DNA of 64,000 nucleotides from Saposhnikovia divaricata (GCA_036435485.1 CM071594.1:194212216-194276215); one strand, 5' to 3'. Positions 45,464-57,579 are shown, counted from the stretch's first letter. Notes: generated from the sequence alone by a model not told the origin. A program made the numbers and translations.

Positions 45464-48278
45464 ATGTTTGATCAATTATCATCCCTTGATACATCAAGAA
45501 CCACATGGAGAGTGAAAGTACGCATAACAAGGATGTGGCCTTCTATCGGAAAAGAAGGGCTCAAAGGGTACAATCTCATTTTGCTAGATGATGATGTAAG
45601 TATTGTTAATTTTTTATATTAAGTATGCTATTTAAACATGATTTGCAGTGTGTATGTTTTTGTTCATAATCTCTTTAGTGTCAAGAAATTTAAACACACA
45701 CATTTAAATGGTTAGAATATTATTTAGGCTTTTATTTGTTTTCAACAGAATTCTCATGTCCACGCCTATGTTTATGCTGATAAATGGAAATCTATTTCCA
45801 GCACAATGGTAGAAGGTGGACTCTATGTCCTGTCAAATTTTTATACCAAAGAAGCATTGGGATCATGCAAACCTGTCTCCTCAAAAATTCTTATCAACTT
45901 TTCTCCATCGACGGTTGTTGAAAAAATAGACCAGGATGATTTTATGATTCCAATGCATAAGTTCGAGTTTGTCGATTTGGGTGACTTATTAGGTGTTGTA
46001 AGTTCATATGTGGATGAGGACAATCCAGAGTATACTACAGGTTATGCTTTACGAGTTTTATATTATTAGGTGATTAGGTGATAGTGCACTTTTAATAAGT
46101 ATATCTATATATGCCACCAAAATATAATTTTTTTTACTGAACAAAAGTGATATATATCTGTTTATTTATTTTTTTATCATGTTTTACAGATATCATTGGA
46201 GTGCTTGAAGATTTTGAAAATGTCTCAAAAATCAACACCAAAAATGGAGAAAGGGACATCGTCAAGTTTAGAATCACAGACGGAAGGTTTAATATTCACA
46301 TCATAGCTATTGACGATATTTATTTTTTAAAACCTATATGTTTAGTTCCATGCCATATTTTATAATTTCACTTTAAATATTTTAAAAAGTGACATTGCTA
46401 TTTTTTTGTTTGAGTTAATAAAATGTGTTTATTAATTAAAATAGAAAAGATGTGTCGGATTTTTATATTAATGTTAGTCACGGTATTTATTTAATTATGA
46501 TTTTTATATTAATGTTACTCACAGTATTTATTTCATTATGCATTATCTAATCCAAATAGAAATATCAACTATACATGATCAGGTTATAAAATGTAGACTC
46601 AAATTCATATGTTATATTTAAAAGGCTATAAACAATATGCTGACATTAGGAATGGTTATATTTGTATCTAAATCATCTAGAATAGGTTATATTCTATAAA
46701 ATATCAATTTATATTATTAATAATATTTGCAGGCATTCGCATAAGGTCACTGTTTGGGGTCAGCTTGCTGTAACAACGGATTCCAACTATCAACAGATTA
46801 AGGAACGACCAATTGTTGTTATACTGTCAAGTACCAAGCTGAGAAAATTTAGGAGTAAGTAAATATTAGTGTTGTATGTTATTTGTTTTGAGCTTCCTTT
46901 TAATAACTTACAAACGTTTCATGAATAATATTGATTACAGATTCAGTTCAAATTGCTACTCTGCCTTCTTCAAAGATCTACCTAAACTTGGAAAATGATG
47001 CTGTAAGTGCGATGAGGCAAAGGTAAAAGTCCTTACTTCTTTATATTGGTTTTATTAATTTTAAAGCGACCAACTATGTTTAAGTAAATTTACTTATTTT
47101 ATTAATTCTGTAAAATAGACTTGATGAAGAAGGATATGTAGCTCTTGAAAAAGCTCTGGGATCCCCAAGTCAACCTATAACTCAGTCTGCTTCTGCTCTA
47201 GCTCCTGTGATTGAAACTCTAACATTGAAACAATTAAGTGAAAAAACTAGCACTGAATTTTGCGAGGTTCTTACTAAAACTTTTTAATTAAAGTCTGTTA
47301 TTAAACTGTTACCATATTAGTACATTAAGAGATTATAACATTTATCTTATTTGTTTTGTAGAGATATTTTTTGTGCAAAGTCATGATTAAAGCAGTGGAG
47401 ACAACTGATAATTGGTGGTACTTTAGTTGTCCCAGTACCAAATGTAACGAAGAAATTATCAGAGTGGAGGGAAAGATAAGGTGTCCTAAATGCAAGAAAA
47501 ACTTACCAGTTGCAGAAAAAAGGTAAGATGTATAAGACAAACTGACTAACTATTCATTCAGTTAACAAACAATGTTCTTACTATTGTTTTTTCAGGTATA
47601 GGATTGTTGTGTTGGCTGAGGACGAAACTGAAGCTTATAACTTCGTTCTCTTAGATCGTGCTGCTAAAAGAATCATTGGTAAGACTGCAACAAAACTTAT
47701 CGCTGATAATATCCAGGTATAAACTATTGCTTACACCATTTATCTCATCAAGTCAAAAACGACAATTTCTATAACAATTTTTTAATGTGTTCTGTAGAAT
47801 GACTTAACTAAAGAATATCCTGCAAAGATTAAGGAAATTGCAGGGAAAGAAATGACTCTGAAAATTCAACACAATGATGATAATATACTGCTGCATAGTA
47901 CATTGTTCTTTGCTCACGACGCAAATGACGTTGCCCTTTCAAATTCAGCCATGTCCTCGGGTTTTGGAGATGTGAGTATCCTGAAAGCACTATACTGAAT
48001 AATAAGTTACTAATTTTACATGACTAATGATAATTTCACATTTATAAATATTTTTTTTCCCTTCCAGAACAATGTTGTTGAGTTGCTTGAAAGTGAAAAC
48101 ACGCCAGAATCTGCCAAATCATCTACCAAGAGAATTAAAACGGTTATATTAATATTATGATTTTAACATTTATAATACATACATATATATATATATGTAT
48201 ATAAATAACCTTATATATCTATGTGCGGTATAATCATTTTATTGTAAATTTTTTATATTGTTATTTCAGGAAAAGTGA
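45464..48278 (+). CDS. RPA-like single-strand DNA-binding protein of the Helitron, 11 exons, intact
   Basis: This is a homologue of the large subunit of replication protein A, which coats single-stranded DNA in the nucleus; plant Helitrons often carry one. Exons: 45464-45595, 45749-46040, 46190-46286, 46733-46854, 46941-47022, 47119-47266, 47362-47522, 47596-47716, 47798-47971, 48068-48142, 48270-48278. All introns are GT-AG and all phases match. The sum is 1413 nt, 470 residues plus stop, with no internal stop. Two OB-fold-like regions fill the first ~290 residues (TTWRVKVRITRMWPS; DIIGVLEDFENVS with VTVWGQLA). A third, C-terminal region has a zinc ribbon with Cys 314, 319, 332 and 335 (C-X4-C-X12-C-X2-C), as in RPA DNA-binding domain C. 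It is shorter than cellular RPA70 and lacks its N-terminal protein-interaction domain. Start chosen at the first ATG after the leader acceptor. It is intact although the partner RepHel is broken. Confidence 0.85.
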
Positions 48279-48712
48279 TCACAGTCCTTCGTGCAACCAG
48301 CTTTGAGGTTTTGGAATCTTTTAGTAAAGAGGATGGCAACATTAGTTTCAGAAAATTTTACTTTATTTAATTTAATGTATAAATAAGTTGCTGAATGCTT
48401 CCCTCTTTTGTCATATTTTTTATGTCGTTTAGATTTGTTATCGTTAAGTTGTTTTATGACTTGAAGTACTCGGGTTTTGAATAAAGGATTTTTTTTATGT
48501 TAAAAGTTACTATTAGACAATAACTTGCTACACTTACATAAGACATGCATACGTTAAATGATTATATTTAAATAGATCTAAAATTTTTAGAACATAATAT
48601 TTATTCATTATAATTCTATGATTTTTATATCTAGAAATTTTTAAAACACTATTATTTAGTCATTATAATTCTCAACTTTTTATAAAATATTTATAAGATG
48701 GAGTATAATTTT

Positions 48713-48742
48713 CCGTGTGCGAAGCACGGGCAAGATTACTAG
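48713..48742 (+). other. Helitron 3' terminus: hairpin and CTAG
   Basis: CCGTG and CACGG pair around a seven-base loop (48713-48729). Ten bases later the element ends CTAG (48739-48742), followed by T. This is the termination signal at which the Rep protein ends strand transfer. Confidence 0.9.
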
Positions 48743-48964
48743 TTGGCATTAGCACGTACTAGAATTAGTGGCAGTTAGTAGTGTCCTATCTTTTAGTAAC
48801 TTGATTCTGAGAATGAGGAGCAGTTACTAATTCTCATTGTATTTAAATTCGGTTATGATAATTCTGAATGGGAGTCTTATTAGTTATTCCTGTAAAATAT
48901 TAATGGTTCATTCTCAATCTCACCCTAAGGAGAATATTTATCTTCACTTTAAAAAGTTCTATGA
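48743..48964 (+). repeat. 3' LTR of the Ty3/gypsy element, right segment
   Basis: It resumes with the third 16-bp unit, TTGGCATTAGCACGTA, directly after the Helitron. The right end is uncertain. CATTG at 48965-48969 equals the five bases before the left LTR (32269-32273), which would put the end at 48964 with a changed terminal dinucleotide. By that reading the whole LTR is about 305 bp. Confidence 0.45.
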
Positions 48965-50701
48965 CATTGATTTTCATTTTGCCTCAACCTAACTATTCAT
49001 TTTGCCTCACGTAGTCACGTGTCCATACCGGACACGTATTGCTAAATCCAGTGGACACATATCCATGTTGGGTGATAATGGTTCTTTTTAATTTAAATAA
49101 AGATAAATATCATACTTATTTTAAATCCTAATACGAAATGTTTTATAAGACTCTAGAACTTCTCATTTTGGATTTCTCTTTTTTGCTTCAGTATTGTGTT
49201 TTTATATTGGTTCACTTTGAGTTCATTATGTGCTACATGTTTTATTTAATCTCATATTTAAACCAGATCGGTTCCTATAACCCGAAAACCAACGGATAGG
49301 ATATGTATTGGGCTGTCAAAATCCAACACCCGATCTGGTTGTTATATTTACAATGAGTTCCTTAATCACTGCATAGGCGTACTACAATGAGTGCAACTTT
49401 ATCTACATTTAATGATTTATCTCATTACCTCGATAAAATGCCAAGAGACCGCCTTCAAACACCAAGAGACCGCCTTCATTCCATATATTATTCACCTCCA
49501 GATGAATAGAAGCAAGAGTTTTCTGAATTTAAAACACATTTTGAAGAAGACCAAGAGGAGGAGTTGCAAATACAACTTATCTATTAGCTCTAACCATTTG
49601 GTCCAGCATTGGAAAATGGTATACAGAAGCAACATCATATCTAAGGGTATCCACTAGCCCATACCAAAAGCCATGCATTCTTTCCCAAAATTTTTTGTCC
49701 ATCTCTCGTTTCATCCCATATCCTTCCATGAGTAGCGCCCTCTTGCGTTGTTGTTCCTTATTTTTCCTTTTGCTATTTCCAAGAGGACCATTCCATCTAT
49801 TTGTTCTTCTCTTGAATATCTCTCTTTTTGTTTTGCTTTTGACACTGATCATTAATACTACTTCCCCAGCCATATACCGGTCCATGCAAGAGATATTGTA
49901 AATGCCATAATCCAAATAAATGCTATAAACAAAGGGGAATTCCTCTCGCCTACTGGCCTTAGAAAATTAGTTCCATCTATTCTGCATTCCTAAATACCTA
50001 TTATGGAGTTGATGTCTACCCTCGTAACTAGTCACTATTTGCAGTCCATCTGCAACATGGCTCTTCATTTGACGAATTCTAACATCTTGGGTTGTCATTC
50101 CAGTAAGTAGCACAATTGCCACGCACTATTCATTCCTCTTCTCGGGCATGTACCCAAGGCTTAAAATGCTAATTGCAGAGCGCATAAATTCCATTTAGTA
50201 TTTTGGAGTCTCTCGTGCTGCATGGATAAAAGATACTATTATAATTAGATATAATGTCAAAAATATGTGGTGGGAGATCATAATGTGTGTGTGAGCAAAT
50301 GGAGGTTGTCGATCGAGGGTGCCAAAATTGTCAAATCATTAAAAATATTAATATACTATTTTCTCTCATTTCAATAGTACTTTGGCACCTTTTCTATCAA
50401 AATTTGCTCCAATGGTTGGCACTCAAAGTCGTCAAATAAATATGGTTATAATTAGATAGAAGATGTCTTTCAAGAGAATGTATATGTTTTTGCTATTTTG
50501 GGAGGGTGCTAAAGGGTAACAAAAGGTGGCAACTTTGGTTGGTACTTCCACCACTCCAATGGGGAGAGCCAACAAGAATGTTATGCCACATGGCACTTGG
50601 CACCCCATTGGAGTTGCAGTAATGAAGGGATTATCTTTTCATCTATAGTTCATAGTTTATGATATTCGCTTGACAACACGCAAACTGTTTTAAATTTTAG
50701 A
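48965..50701. other. Unassigned sequence, some inverted repeats
   Basis: No gene that I can support. The inverted pair AGATCGG and CCGATCT brackets about 49265-49338. CACTCCAATGGGG (50553-50565) and CCCCATTGGAGT (50602-50613) are inverted copies, as found in small MITE-like hairpins. GGCACTTGGCACC and similar phrases surround them. One minus-strand open frame at 49577-49915 looks like chance. Confidence 0.4.
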
Positions 50702-52023
50702 GGGGTGTATTCATTTGAGATTCTGTTGGATTTTAATGGATTTTCAAAATCAGCAGGAATTCATTTAGGATTTTAAACATTCTTTTAAAATCTACAGGTA
50801 TTCAATTCGGATTTCAAATAATCTTTCTAAATCTGTGGGTATTCAATTGAGATTTAAAAAAATCTTCTAAAATATGTAGGTATTCAATCCGGATTTTAAA
50901 AAATCATTCAAAATCTAAAGGTATTCAAATTTCAAAAGATTTGCTAAAGTCATGGATTTTGAAATATTTGTGGGAGATTTTATATGTAAATTCATCAACG
51001 TAAAATTTGTTCTTACTAGACAATATTTTGATGGATTTGTGAATTATAACGATTTATAATCATCTTTACCAATCAAATAGCGATCTGAGTCGCACGGTTC
51101 CATAGTCCCTATTGTTCTCTGAGGTAGAGGACAACTAGTCCTCTCTGGTAATCTGCATTCCTAGCAGGAAGGCTGACCGGTGTATTTAGAAAATCATACG
51201 ACCGACTTTGACGTAACACACTATTTATGCTTCATGATGCAAAGAAGGGTAAGAGCCATATTTCAAATCATGCTTCTGAGGTACACTGGGCAAGACAGAT
51301 TCCTGATGTACTATAGGTAATCCAGATTCTAGAGGTCTTTTAGTGAACTGCGGATAATTAAGCTTTTGGCCTTGCATCATCTGATACTGAACAGACCTAT
51401 CACCCGAAAAGGTGCTTGGTACATTTATTTTGGCAGAAGAATGAATAAAGTAATTATTACTATTCAACTCTGGCACTGGAAACTCGAACTGTCTGCGGGT
51501 ATCTGTATCAGGAAGACCCAATCCTGCAACCATATCACTTTCTTGTTGACTAGAATGCATATTATTATATAAAACTAATTGTGCATCAGATTGTTTTATA
51601 TCAGGTAAAGGGTTTTGATGCTCATCATTAGGGTCAGTGACTGATGGCAACTTAAAATTATGCTCTGATTTACATAATTCAGTGATACATCTAGTGCGAA
51701 AGGTTAAGCCTCATGTAGAATAGTGATACGTCTTAAATATTAGGCATTCAAAAAACTCCTGATTAAAATCAAATGGCAAGGTGTAAACTGAGACCACAGT
51801 TTGAAGTCAAGGATCCACTACAGCCTACTCCATTAATTGGAGTGGAGTTAACATATATCAAGTTCATGCTCACTCCTCTTGGTCCTTGTCAGAATTCTGG
51901 GAGTCAAGTTTTAGCAAGAACTTTGTAGGAATAGTGCACGTTTTGCCTGATCAAGATAACAATATCCATGTTCTATAAATATTTATAAATAGTTATTTTT
52001 AATTGATAAATAGTTATTTTAAT

Positions 52024-52070
<47 letters not shown>

Positions 52071-52275
52071 TATTATAAAATAAAAATTAAAGAAATTAGT
52101 CTCGTAGAATCTGTGGGATTTTGTTTATTCTACAAAAATCTATATAAATCAATTCATCAAAATCTGTAGAGAATTAAAATAATCTGTGTAGAGTCTATAC
52201 TAGATTGTAAACAATTTATGGATTTGCACATTCCATTAAAATTCATGGATTATTTTTAATCCAACAAAATCTCAG
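50702..52275. mobile_element. Possible TIR DNA transposon with AT-rich subterminal repeats
   Basis: The left end GGGGTGTATTCATTTGAGAT continuing TCTGTTGGATT and the right end (minus strand TGAGATTTTGTTGGATT) are inverted relatives. Inside the left end, five or so degenerate ~45-bp repeats built on GGTATTCAATTCGGATTT run from 50740 to 50945; similar AAATCTGT phrases lie inside the right end. Ends of this kind are common in plant TIR elements, but I see no clean target duplication and the right end lacks the outermost bases. Two separate insertions remain possible. Confidence 0.35.
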
Positions 52276-52838
52276 TAATTTCTAAATAAAATAGTCAATA
52301 GCATAGACCTATGTCCATTTACTTACGTATTTAACACTACACCATGGAAAATAGATTAGTGTTCTTTTTGTGTTTATGAAAATAGATTTAGTCATTTAAC
52401 TGTTTCCGCATTACACTAAATAAAAATAGATACACAAGTACGTAGGTGAATTAATTTACAACATTTTTGTGCTGTGCAAGAATATATTGAGTGTACAAAA
52501 CAATAAACCAAACAGATGAAATCAAAATACTGGAAGCTTACTTGCTAAATGATTGTCCTGGATGCCTAAATGAAGTTTGCAAAATGCGAACACATAAATC
52601 AGGAATGAAAGAGGGATGCAAATCGCAATTATCGAGAGCATACATAATATTTCCTTGCACACAAACGCCAACTAAATCAAAGTCCCTCCTCCTGTATACA
52701 CCATAGATTGGATATCTCCCAATTGTACAAAATTTCATAGAGATATAATCATCCACTGTTCTGATCGACTTGTGCGGTAAAACTGTTCGAAATCTATCGT
52801 CATTCTCGTACTTTGGGAATCTCTTAAGCAAACCATCT
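51225..52838 (-). pseudogene. Two-exon coding-like block of unknown identity, possibly host-derived
   Basis: On the minus strand, exon A (about 52838 to 52541) follows an ATAG acceptor and reads FPKYENDDRFRTVLPHKSIR, IGRYPIYGVYRRRDFDLVGV and IPDLCVRILQTSF, ending at a GTAAGC donor. Exon B (about 51690 to 51225) follows a CACTAG acceptor with a pyrimidine-rich lead. It begins CITELCKSEHNFKLPSVTDP, is Gln/Ser/Pro-rich and ends with a TGA after YPSLHHEA. The phases at the donor and acceptor match, so the blocks join into one frame of about 250 residues. I do not recognise the family. No start exon is visible to the right, and the flanking copia LTR begins at 53414, so it is probably a 5'-truncated gene or a captured fragment. 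Confidence 0.45.
52026..52068 (+). repeat. (AT)n microsatellite
   Basis: About 21 AT units, in the putative intron between the two minus-strand exons. Confidence 0.95.
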
Positions 52839-53413
52839 ATTTTTTAACCGTATGCATAGTATTTTAAACTAGTGAAATCGAATGTTTATACTAAATCTAT
52901 AAACCTTGACATCGAAAGAGTGAATTACCAAGAAGAACTCAGCCGCGTGTATGGTTATAGAGTAATGTTAAATTGTCAACCATCGACCAACAGTTACGGA
53001 AAATAAGTGTCCAATTCATTAACTACAGGTGTGAGGTCAGGCCTATACATAATTGATGTGATCTGGTCCCAAGTTTGGATGTGATGTGACTGTATTGAAA
53101 AAATAATTTTTTAGTAGAAAAATATGCTACAACATTCGAATTAATTACATAAAATTATATGCTACAATATCTGAATTCATGACATAAATAAATATCAAAA
53201 TTTAACATTATTTTTAAATTTATGTTAAATATCTTAAGAATTCAATAGATATTTAAAAAAAATATTTAGTGTAAGTTAAAATCGTAAGAAGAATTTGTGA
53301 GGGCGATGATTCTAATCGGGATATAATTGAAAACGTTTATAATTCTATAAAACATGTGATTTTTTATTTTTAATAAATTAAATATAATTTAACTAAATTT
53401 GGAATTTTTAACA
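52839..53413. other. Unassigned AT-rich sequence
   Basis: No gene or clear repeat was recognised. The last five bases, TAACA (53409-53413), would be the left target duplication of the copia element that follows. Confidence 0.4.
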
Positions 53414-54439
53414 TGTTAGGATTTATGGGTGATAGCTTAGAGACAACTTAACTAGTACTTAGTTTTGTTTGTACAGACTAAAGCCAAAGTGTGTCTTTGT
53501 AATCGAATAAACTACTGTCATGTAATAATTGTATCTCTTGGAAGAAGTTCATGCATTTGTTCAAGTCTCAAGACATACATAAGGAAGACAGAAAGAATAA
53601 ATGTTACTGTCACAACATTGACAGCAAGATTACAAGAAGACAACATGTTACAAGGTCATGACATCAAGTTTCATCAAACAGCAACATTGGTGGAAGCATG
53701 AAGAAAGCAACATTCTCATACTTTGACAGCAAGTTTGAAAGTCCCGACAGCACCATTGGCGGGGACTCATACTGTCATCCAAGGAATATTCTCATGAGAG
53801 CAAACTTGGCGTCAAAGGTTACTATCTCAATGGAATATTTGAATTGGGGATTTATCTTAGTCAAACCCGTGACAGTTTAGATATTCAAGAAACAGATTTG
53901 CTGCATTTTGTCAAAGATTGTAGCAAACCTGCAAGATTACGACCGAAGCTTGAGAGATCACAAGCGAAGCTCGACAATTCAAGAGTATGACAAGTCTACA
54001 TCTACTAGAATTGTTTTAGCTAGTTTAGAAAGAACCCAGATTGCTTTATGCTTAATGATAGTCTGTTTGTATAGCATTTTTGGAAAGTCACATGGGTGTG
54101 CAATTTGTAAGGAGCTGCCACTTGAAAATGATAGTGGCTCCACAACCCATGTGATAGAGATGTTAGAGAAGATTAGTATTTATAGATAAACATCTCTCAT
54201 TCTTTCTGTAATCGATTCAAGAAGTCGAAACTTGAGAAAATACTTTTTCTCGAGGTTGTAGCAACACTTCGCAAAATAAATAAATCATTTATTTTGTGAG
54301 AACATCTTGAGTTATTACTTGTGTTTGCATTTCTTGTATAGATAGTTTATAATCTTTATCATTGTTGTTGAGGGTAAAGATTTGGAATTATCTATACTGC
54401 ATTCAACCCCCCCTTCTGCAATATACTCCGGGACCAACA
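53414..54439 (+). repeat. 5' LTR of the second copia element (1026 bp)
   Basis: It opens TGTTAGGATTTATGGGTG and ends CCGGGACCAACA, immediately before the primer-binding site. The AACCCCCCCTTCTGCAATA block near the end is shared in form with the other copia LTR. Several short open frames in it are chance. Confidence 0.75.
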
Positions 54440-54440
54440 A

Positions 54441-54456
54441 CTGGTATCAGAGCACC
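54441..54456 (+). promoter_or_regulatory. Primer-binding site for initiator tRNA-Met
   Basis: CTGGTATCAGAGCACC begins two bases after the LTR. TGGTATCAGAGC is the complement of the 3' end of plant initiator tRNA-Met, the usual primer of copia reverse transcription. Confidence 0.85.
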
Positions 54457-54480
54457 AGATTGACATACAAATCTGAGATC

Positions 54481-56234
54481 ATGACGAGTATACAGAAGTC
54501 AAGTGGTATCAAGATTCCAGTATTTGATAAAGAAAACTACAATTTTTGGAAAAGAAAAATCTTGTTATTTATCAAAACTGCACATCCACTGTATTTGGGA
54601 ATTCTCGAGAATGGCCCCTTCGTTCCGAAGAAAGAAGTGGCTGCTGTCACTGTGAATGGTGAAGTAATTCCAGCTCACTGGGTTGCTAAGAGACCCTCAG
54701 AATACACAGAATCGGAGAAAGAAAAGGTAGCCTTGGATGACTACTTACAACTCATCTTGCTTGACTCTCTCACACTGAACAAAGCCATGTATGGAAATGT
54801 TATGGGATGCTCATCTGCTAAAGAGATGTGGAGCAAGATAGAGTTGCTGTGTGAAGGAAGTGAAGAGGTCAGAGAAAACCAAAGACAAATTCTTGTATCA
54901 CAATATGAAGCTTTTATGGCCAAGCCTGGTGAAGAGCTCACTCACATGTTTGAAAGATTCAGTAAGCTAATAGCTGAGTTACAAATTCACGGAAAGTTCT
55001 ATGACAAAAAGGAGATTAATGTCAAGTTTCTGCTCACTCTTCCTGAGCACCTTGAGCACAAAATCACTTCCATAAGAGAAGGGAGAAACTTGAATGGTGT
55101 TTCTCTTGAGATCCTCTATGGTGTACTTAAGTCATATGAACTGGAACTCTTTCAGAAGAGAGCTATTCAAACTGGAGCTAAGGGAAATATGGCAAACATG
55201 TCTGGTGCCCTTGTAGCTCAAGATCCACTTGTCTCTCTACCAAGTGAACCCTCACAAAGTTCACAACCAACACCAATGCCATCTCTGAAGATTGAGGAGG
55301 TGTTGGATGATGAGGAGAAAGTGGTTCTACAGCTCAAAGATGTTGAAGATGAAGACTTCTATTCATTAGAAGAGATTGAAAGCATGGATAATCCAACCAT
55401 AGCATATATATGGCTAAAAGGTTTAAAAATATAAAGTTCAGAAGAGATAAGACATATAAGCCACAGGGTCAGACATCTAAGTACAACAATGGAAACTCTT
55501 CAAAAGTCGCTGGTGGTACCACAAGAGGAGCATACAAGTCAGGAATGGTGGATAGATCAAAGTTTAGATGTTTCAACTGCAATGAGCTAGGTCATTTTGC
55601 CACAGAGTGCAGAAGGCCAAAATAGAATCAAAGAATGGAGAAAGGGTCTGGAAGTCAGTTTAAAAGAAATCAAGGAAGAGCCTATGTGGCTGAAGGAAAA
55701 TGCTGGGATGACTCCGATGATGAGGAAGAAGAAGAATATGTAAATCTAGCTCTCATGGCTAGATCTGATGATGAAGCGTCAAACTCCTCAAATCAGGTAC
55801 CATCTCTCATTTTACTTGATATGTCTAAAACTGAGTATAAGCAAACTATTGAAGAATTAAGTGCTGAGATGTTTAACATTCATGTTAGTTTATCTGCTGC
55901 TAATGAAGAAATTGTTAAGTTAACTGAACAGAATTAAACACTCAAATCTGAGAATGAAATGCTTTTGCTTAAAACCAATCCATTAGATTCACTAGCTCAA
56001 GAAAATTATCGACTAAAAAATGATATTGTTTGTGCTAAGGAGATAAAAGAATTCCTAAGAAATCAAATTGCTGAAAATGAATTTAAGCTTAAGGCATTTA
56101 GAAATACTTCTAAGTTAGTTCAGGAATGTAATGAGAATCACACTGAGAACCAAAAGGTTGGAATAGGTTTCGACTATGGTAGGAGGCCTGGTAAGGCAAC
56201 TGTGATTGATGATTGTTCAGATGGTGATGCTGTC
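54481..56234 (+). pseudogene. Copia gag with zinc knuckle (broken, then interrupted)
   Basis: The frame opens near 54481 with IKIPVFDKENYNFWKRKI and continues through the gag core (WSKIELLCEGSEEVRE; SQYEAFMAKPGEELTHMFER). After 55410 the coding continues in another frame with a Lys/Arg-rich stretch and a CFNCNELGHFATEC knuckle (C-X2-C-X4-H-X4-C) near 55570-55612. An acidic run and probable coiled coil follow. Breaks are a two-base frame change in an (AT)n run at about 55402-55411, TAG at 55623-55625 and TAA at 55935-55937. Coding stops at 56234 because the Tekay-like element is inserted there. Gag would form the particle; this copy cannot. Confidence 0.85.
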
Positions 56235-57579
56235 TGTAACACCCCCAGATCCGGGGTCCGGGATCCGGTGGTTACGGTTTCCAATTCTGTCCACAACAAT
56301 TGAACTTTCCTTAACATAAAATAAATTACGTCTCTATGACCTAACACAACAATATAAAACACACCCGTTATAGTCTCAGAGATGAAATCAGAGTAACAAT
56401 CAAATTTCTATTAATCACATTATGAGTTCTTACAATCCAAAAGAATTTCAATATAATTACATACTCTTTGCAATCCATTTACATAAGTCATACTAGACCA
56501 TATTCTTGGTACTGAAAGAATAAATATATCCTACCAATAGCTTCTTCTTCAGCTCTGGTAGTCTCATCGTCCTTGCCCGCGTCGAGTGCGCCTTGTGCGA
56601 GTCATCTGGTCTAGCTGTTGTTGTGATATAATAATAAAGCAAGGGTGAGCAATAGCCCACCAACAATAATATATAACTGAACGATAATATATAACAGTTC
56701 AAAAGTATCTTTCAAACCATATGCCATGCATTTACGGAAATGATGCCAGTATAAATGAACGATGAAGTTACAAGGTAACTTAAAGTATTTGTTTGTAGAA
56801 ATATCTGCTACATCAAAAGTAAGTGTGATATTCTCATTTCCATTAAAAAGAGGAACTTGCATGAAAAGATTGCAATTCCAGTTATGAACACTTTTCCAGC
56901 TCTGCCAACAGTAATCATGTTGTAGGAAATAAATAAGTTTGGATGATGAACCAATGATGGAGTATTCACCGCGCGCTGTTCCAATCTTGATGATCAGTCG
57001 AGATCGTACAGCTTAAATTAGATTTACTACCGGTAAGAAGGAAGAACTGACGGCTTTACTTGTCTACCGCCTTACTAGCTCTCCCCGGCCAACGGTTGGG
57101 CCAAAGGGGATGGACCGACGCTACTCGGCCTCTTACACGACTCCTAGTTCAAATAGAATTCATGATTCTGAATGTAACGTTCGTCCCCCTTTCCCCAAGT
57201 ATAATACTTGTTGATAAGACTCTACAAGGTAGTCGTATCTAGTTGGAAAGGAAAATTCACCAATAACTTCCAAGCTGTGGCTTGGTATCGAATATCAACT
57301 TGTTCCAACAATCTTACCCCTCGAAAGATGAGAAGGTAAACAACGACTTAATAAGTCAACAACACCCGAGTTGCGAGTGAAGAGAATACTTTATGACCGG
57401 GAAGTCGACAAGATAAATAACATCTTCCAAGTAAGGTTCCCTTATTATTAGAGAGGTAGACTCAAAGAAGAATGATGTCTGAGAACCTTTCTTGATATAA
57501 GATTAATAATAATATGACTCCGAAATATTTTCTGTAATAATCGAAGAAGATAAACCTTATCGAGGTTATTCTAAGTATG

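Larger units (their letters stand above)
33253..48742 (+). mobile_element. Helitron with Rep-helicase and RPA-like genes (15,490 bp)
   Basis: It begins TCAATATTAATCATAATTCC after A and ends with a hairpin and CTAG before T, the TC...CTAG structure and A-T target of Helitrons. The termini fall exactly between 16-bp repeat units of the host LTR, which fixes both ends independently of motif scanning. Inside are a 14-exon Rep-helicase gene (33705-43387) and an 11-exon RPA-like gene (45464-48278), both on the plus strand. This gene pair is characteristic of autonomous plant Helitrons. Rep-helicase is broken, so this copy is probably no longer autonomous. Internal direct duplications are frequent (see separate entries). 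Confidence 0.9.
53414..56234 (+). mobile_element. Second Ty1/copia element (Sirevirus-like), 5' part
   Basis: 5' LTR, primer-binding site and gag in the usual order on the plus strand. At 56235 the element is cut by the minus-oriented Tekay-like element, so pol and the 3' LTR lie beyond the right edge if they survive. The end of its LTR resembles that of the element at 15416-16525, but the LTRs otherwise differ, so these are separate families. Confidence 0.75.

Noticed and set aside
49577..49915. Minus-strand open frame of 112 codons, Lys/Arg-rich
   Set aside because: No recognised motif, no splice or start context, overlapping open frames on the other strand; best read as chance.
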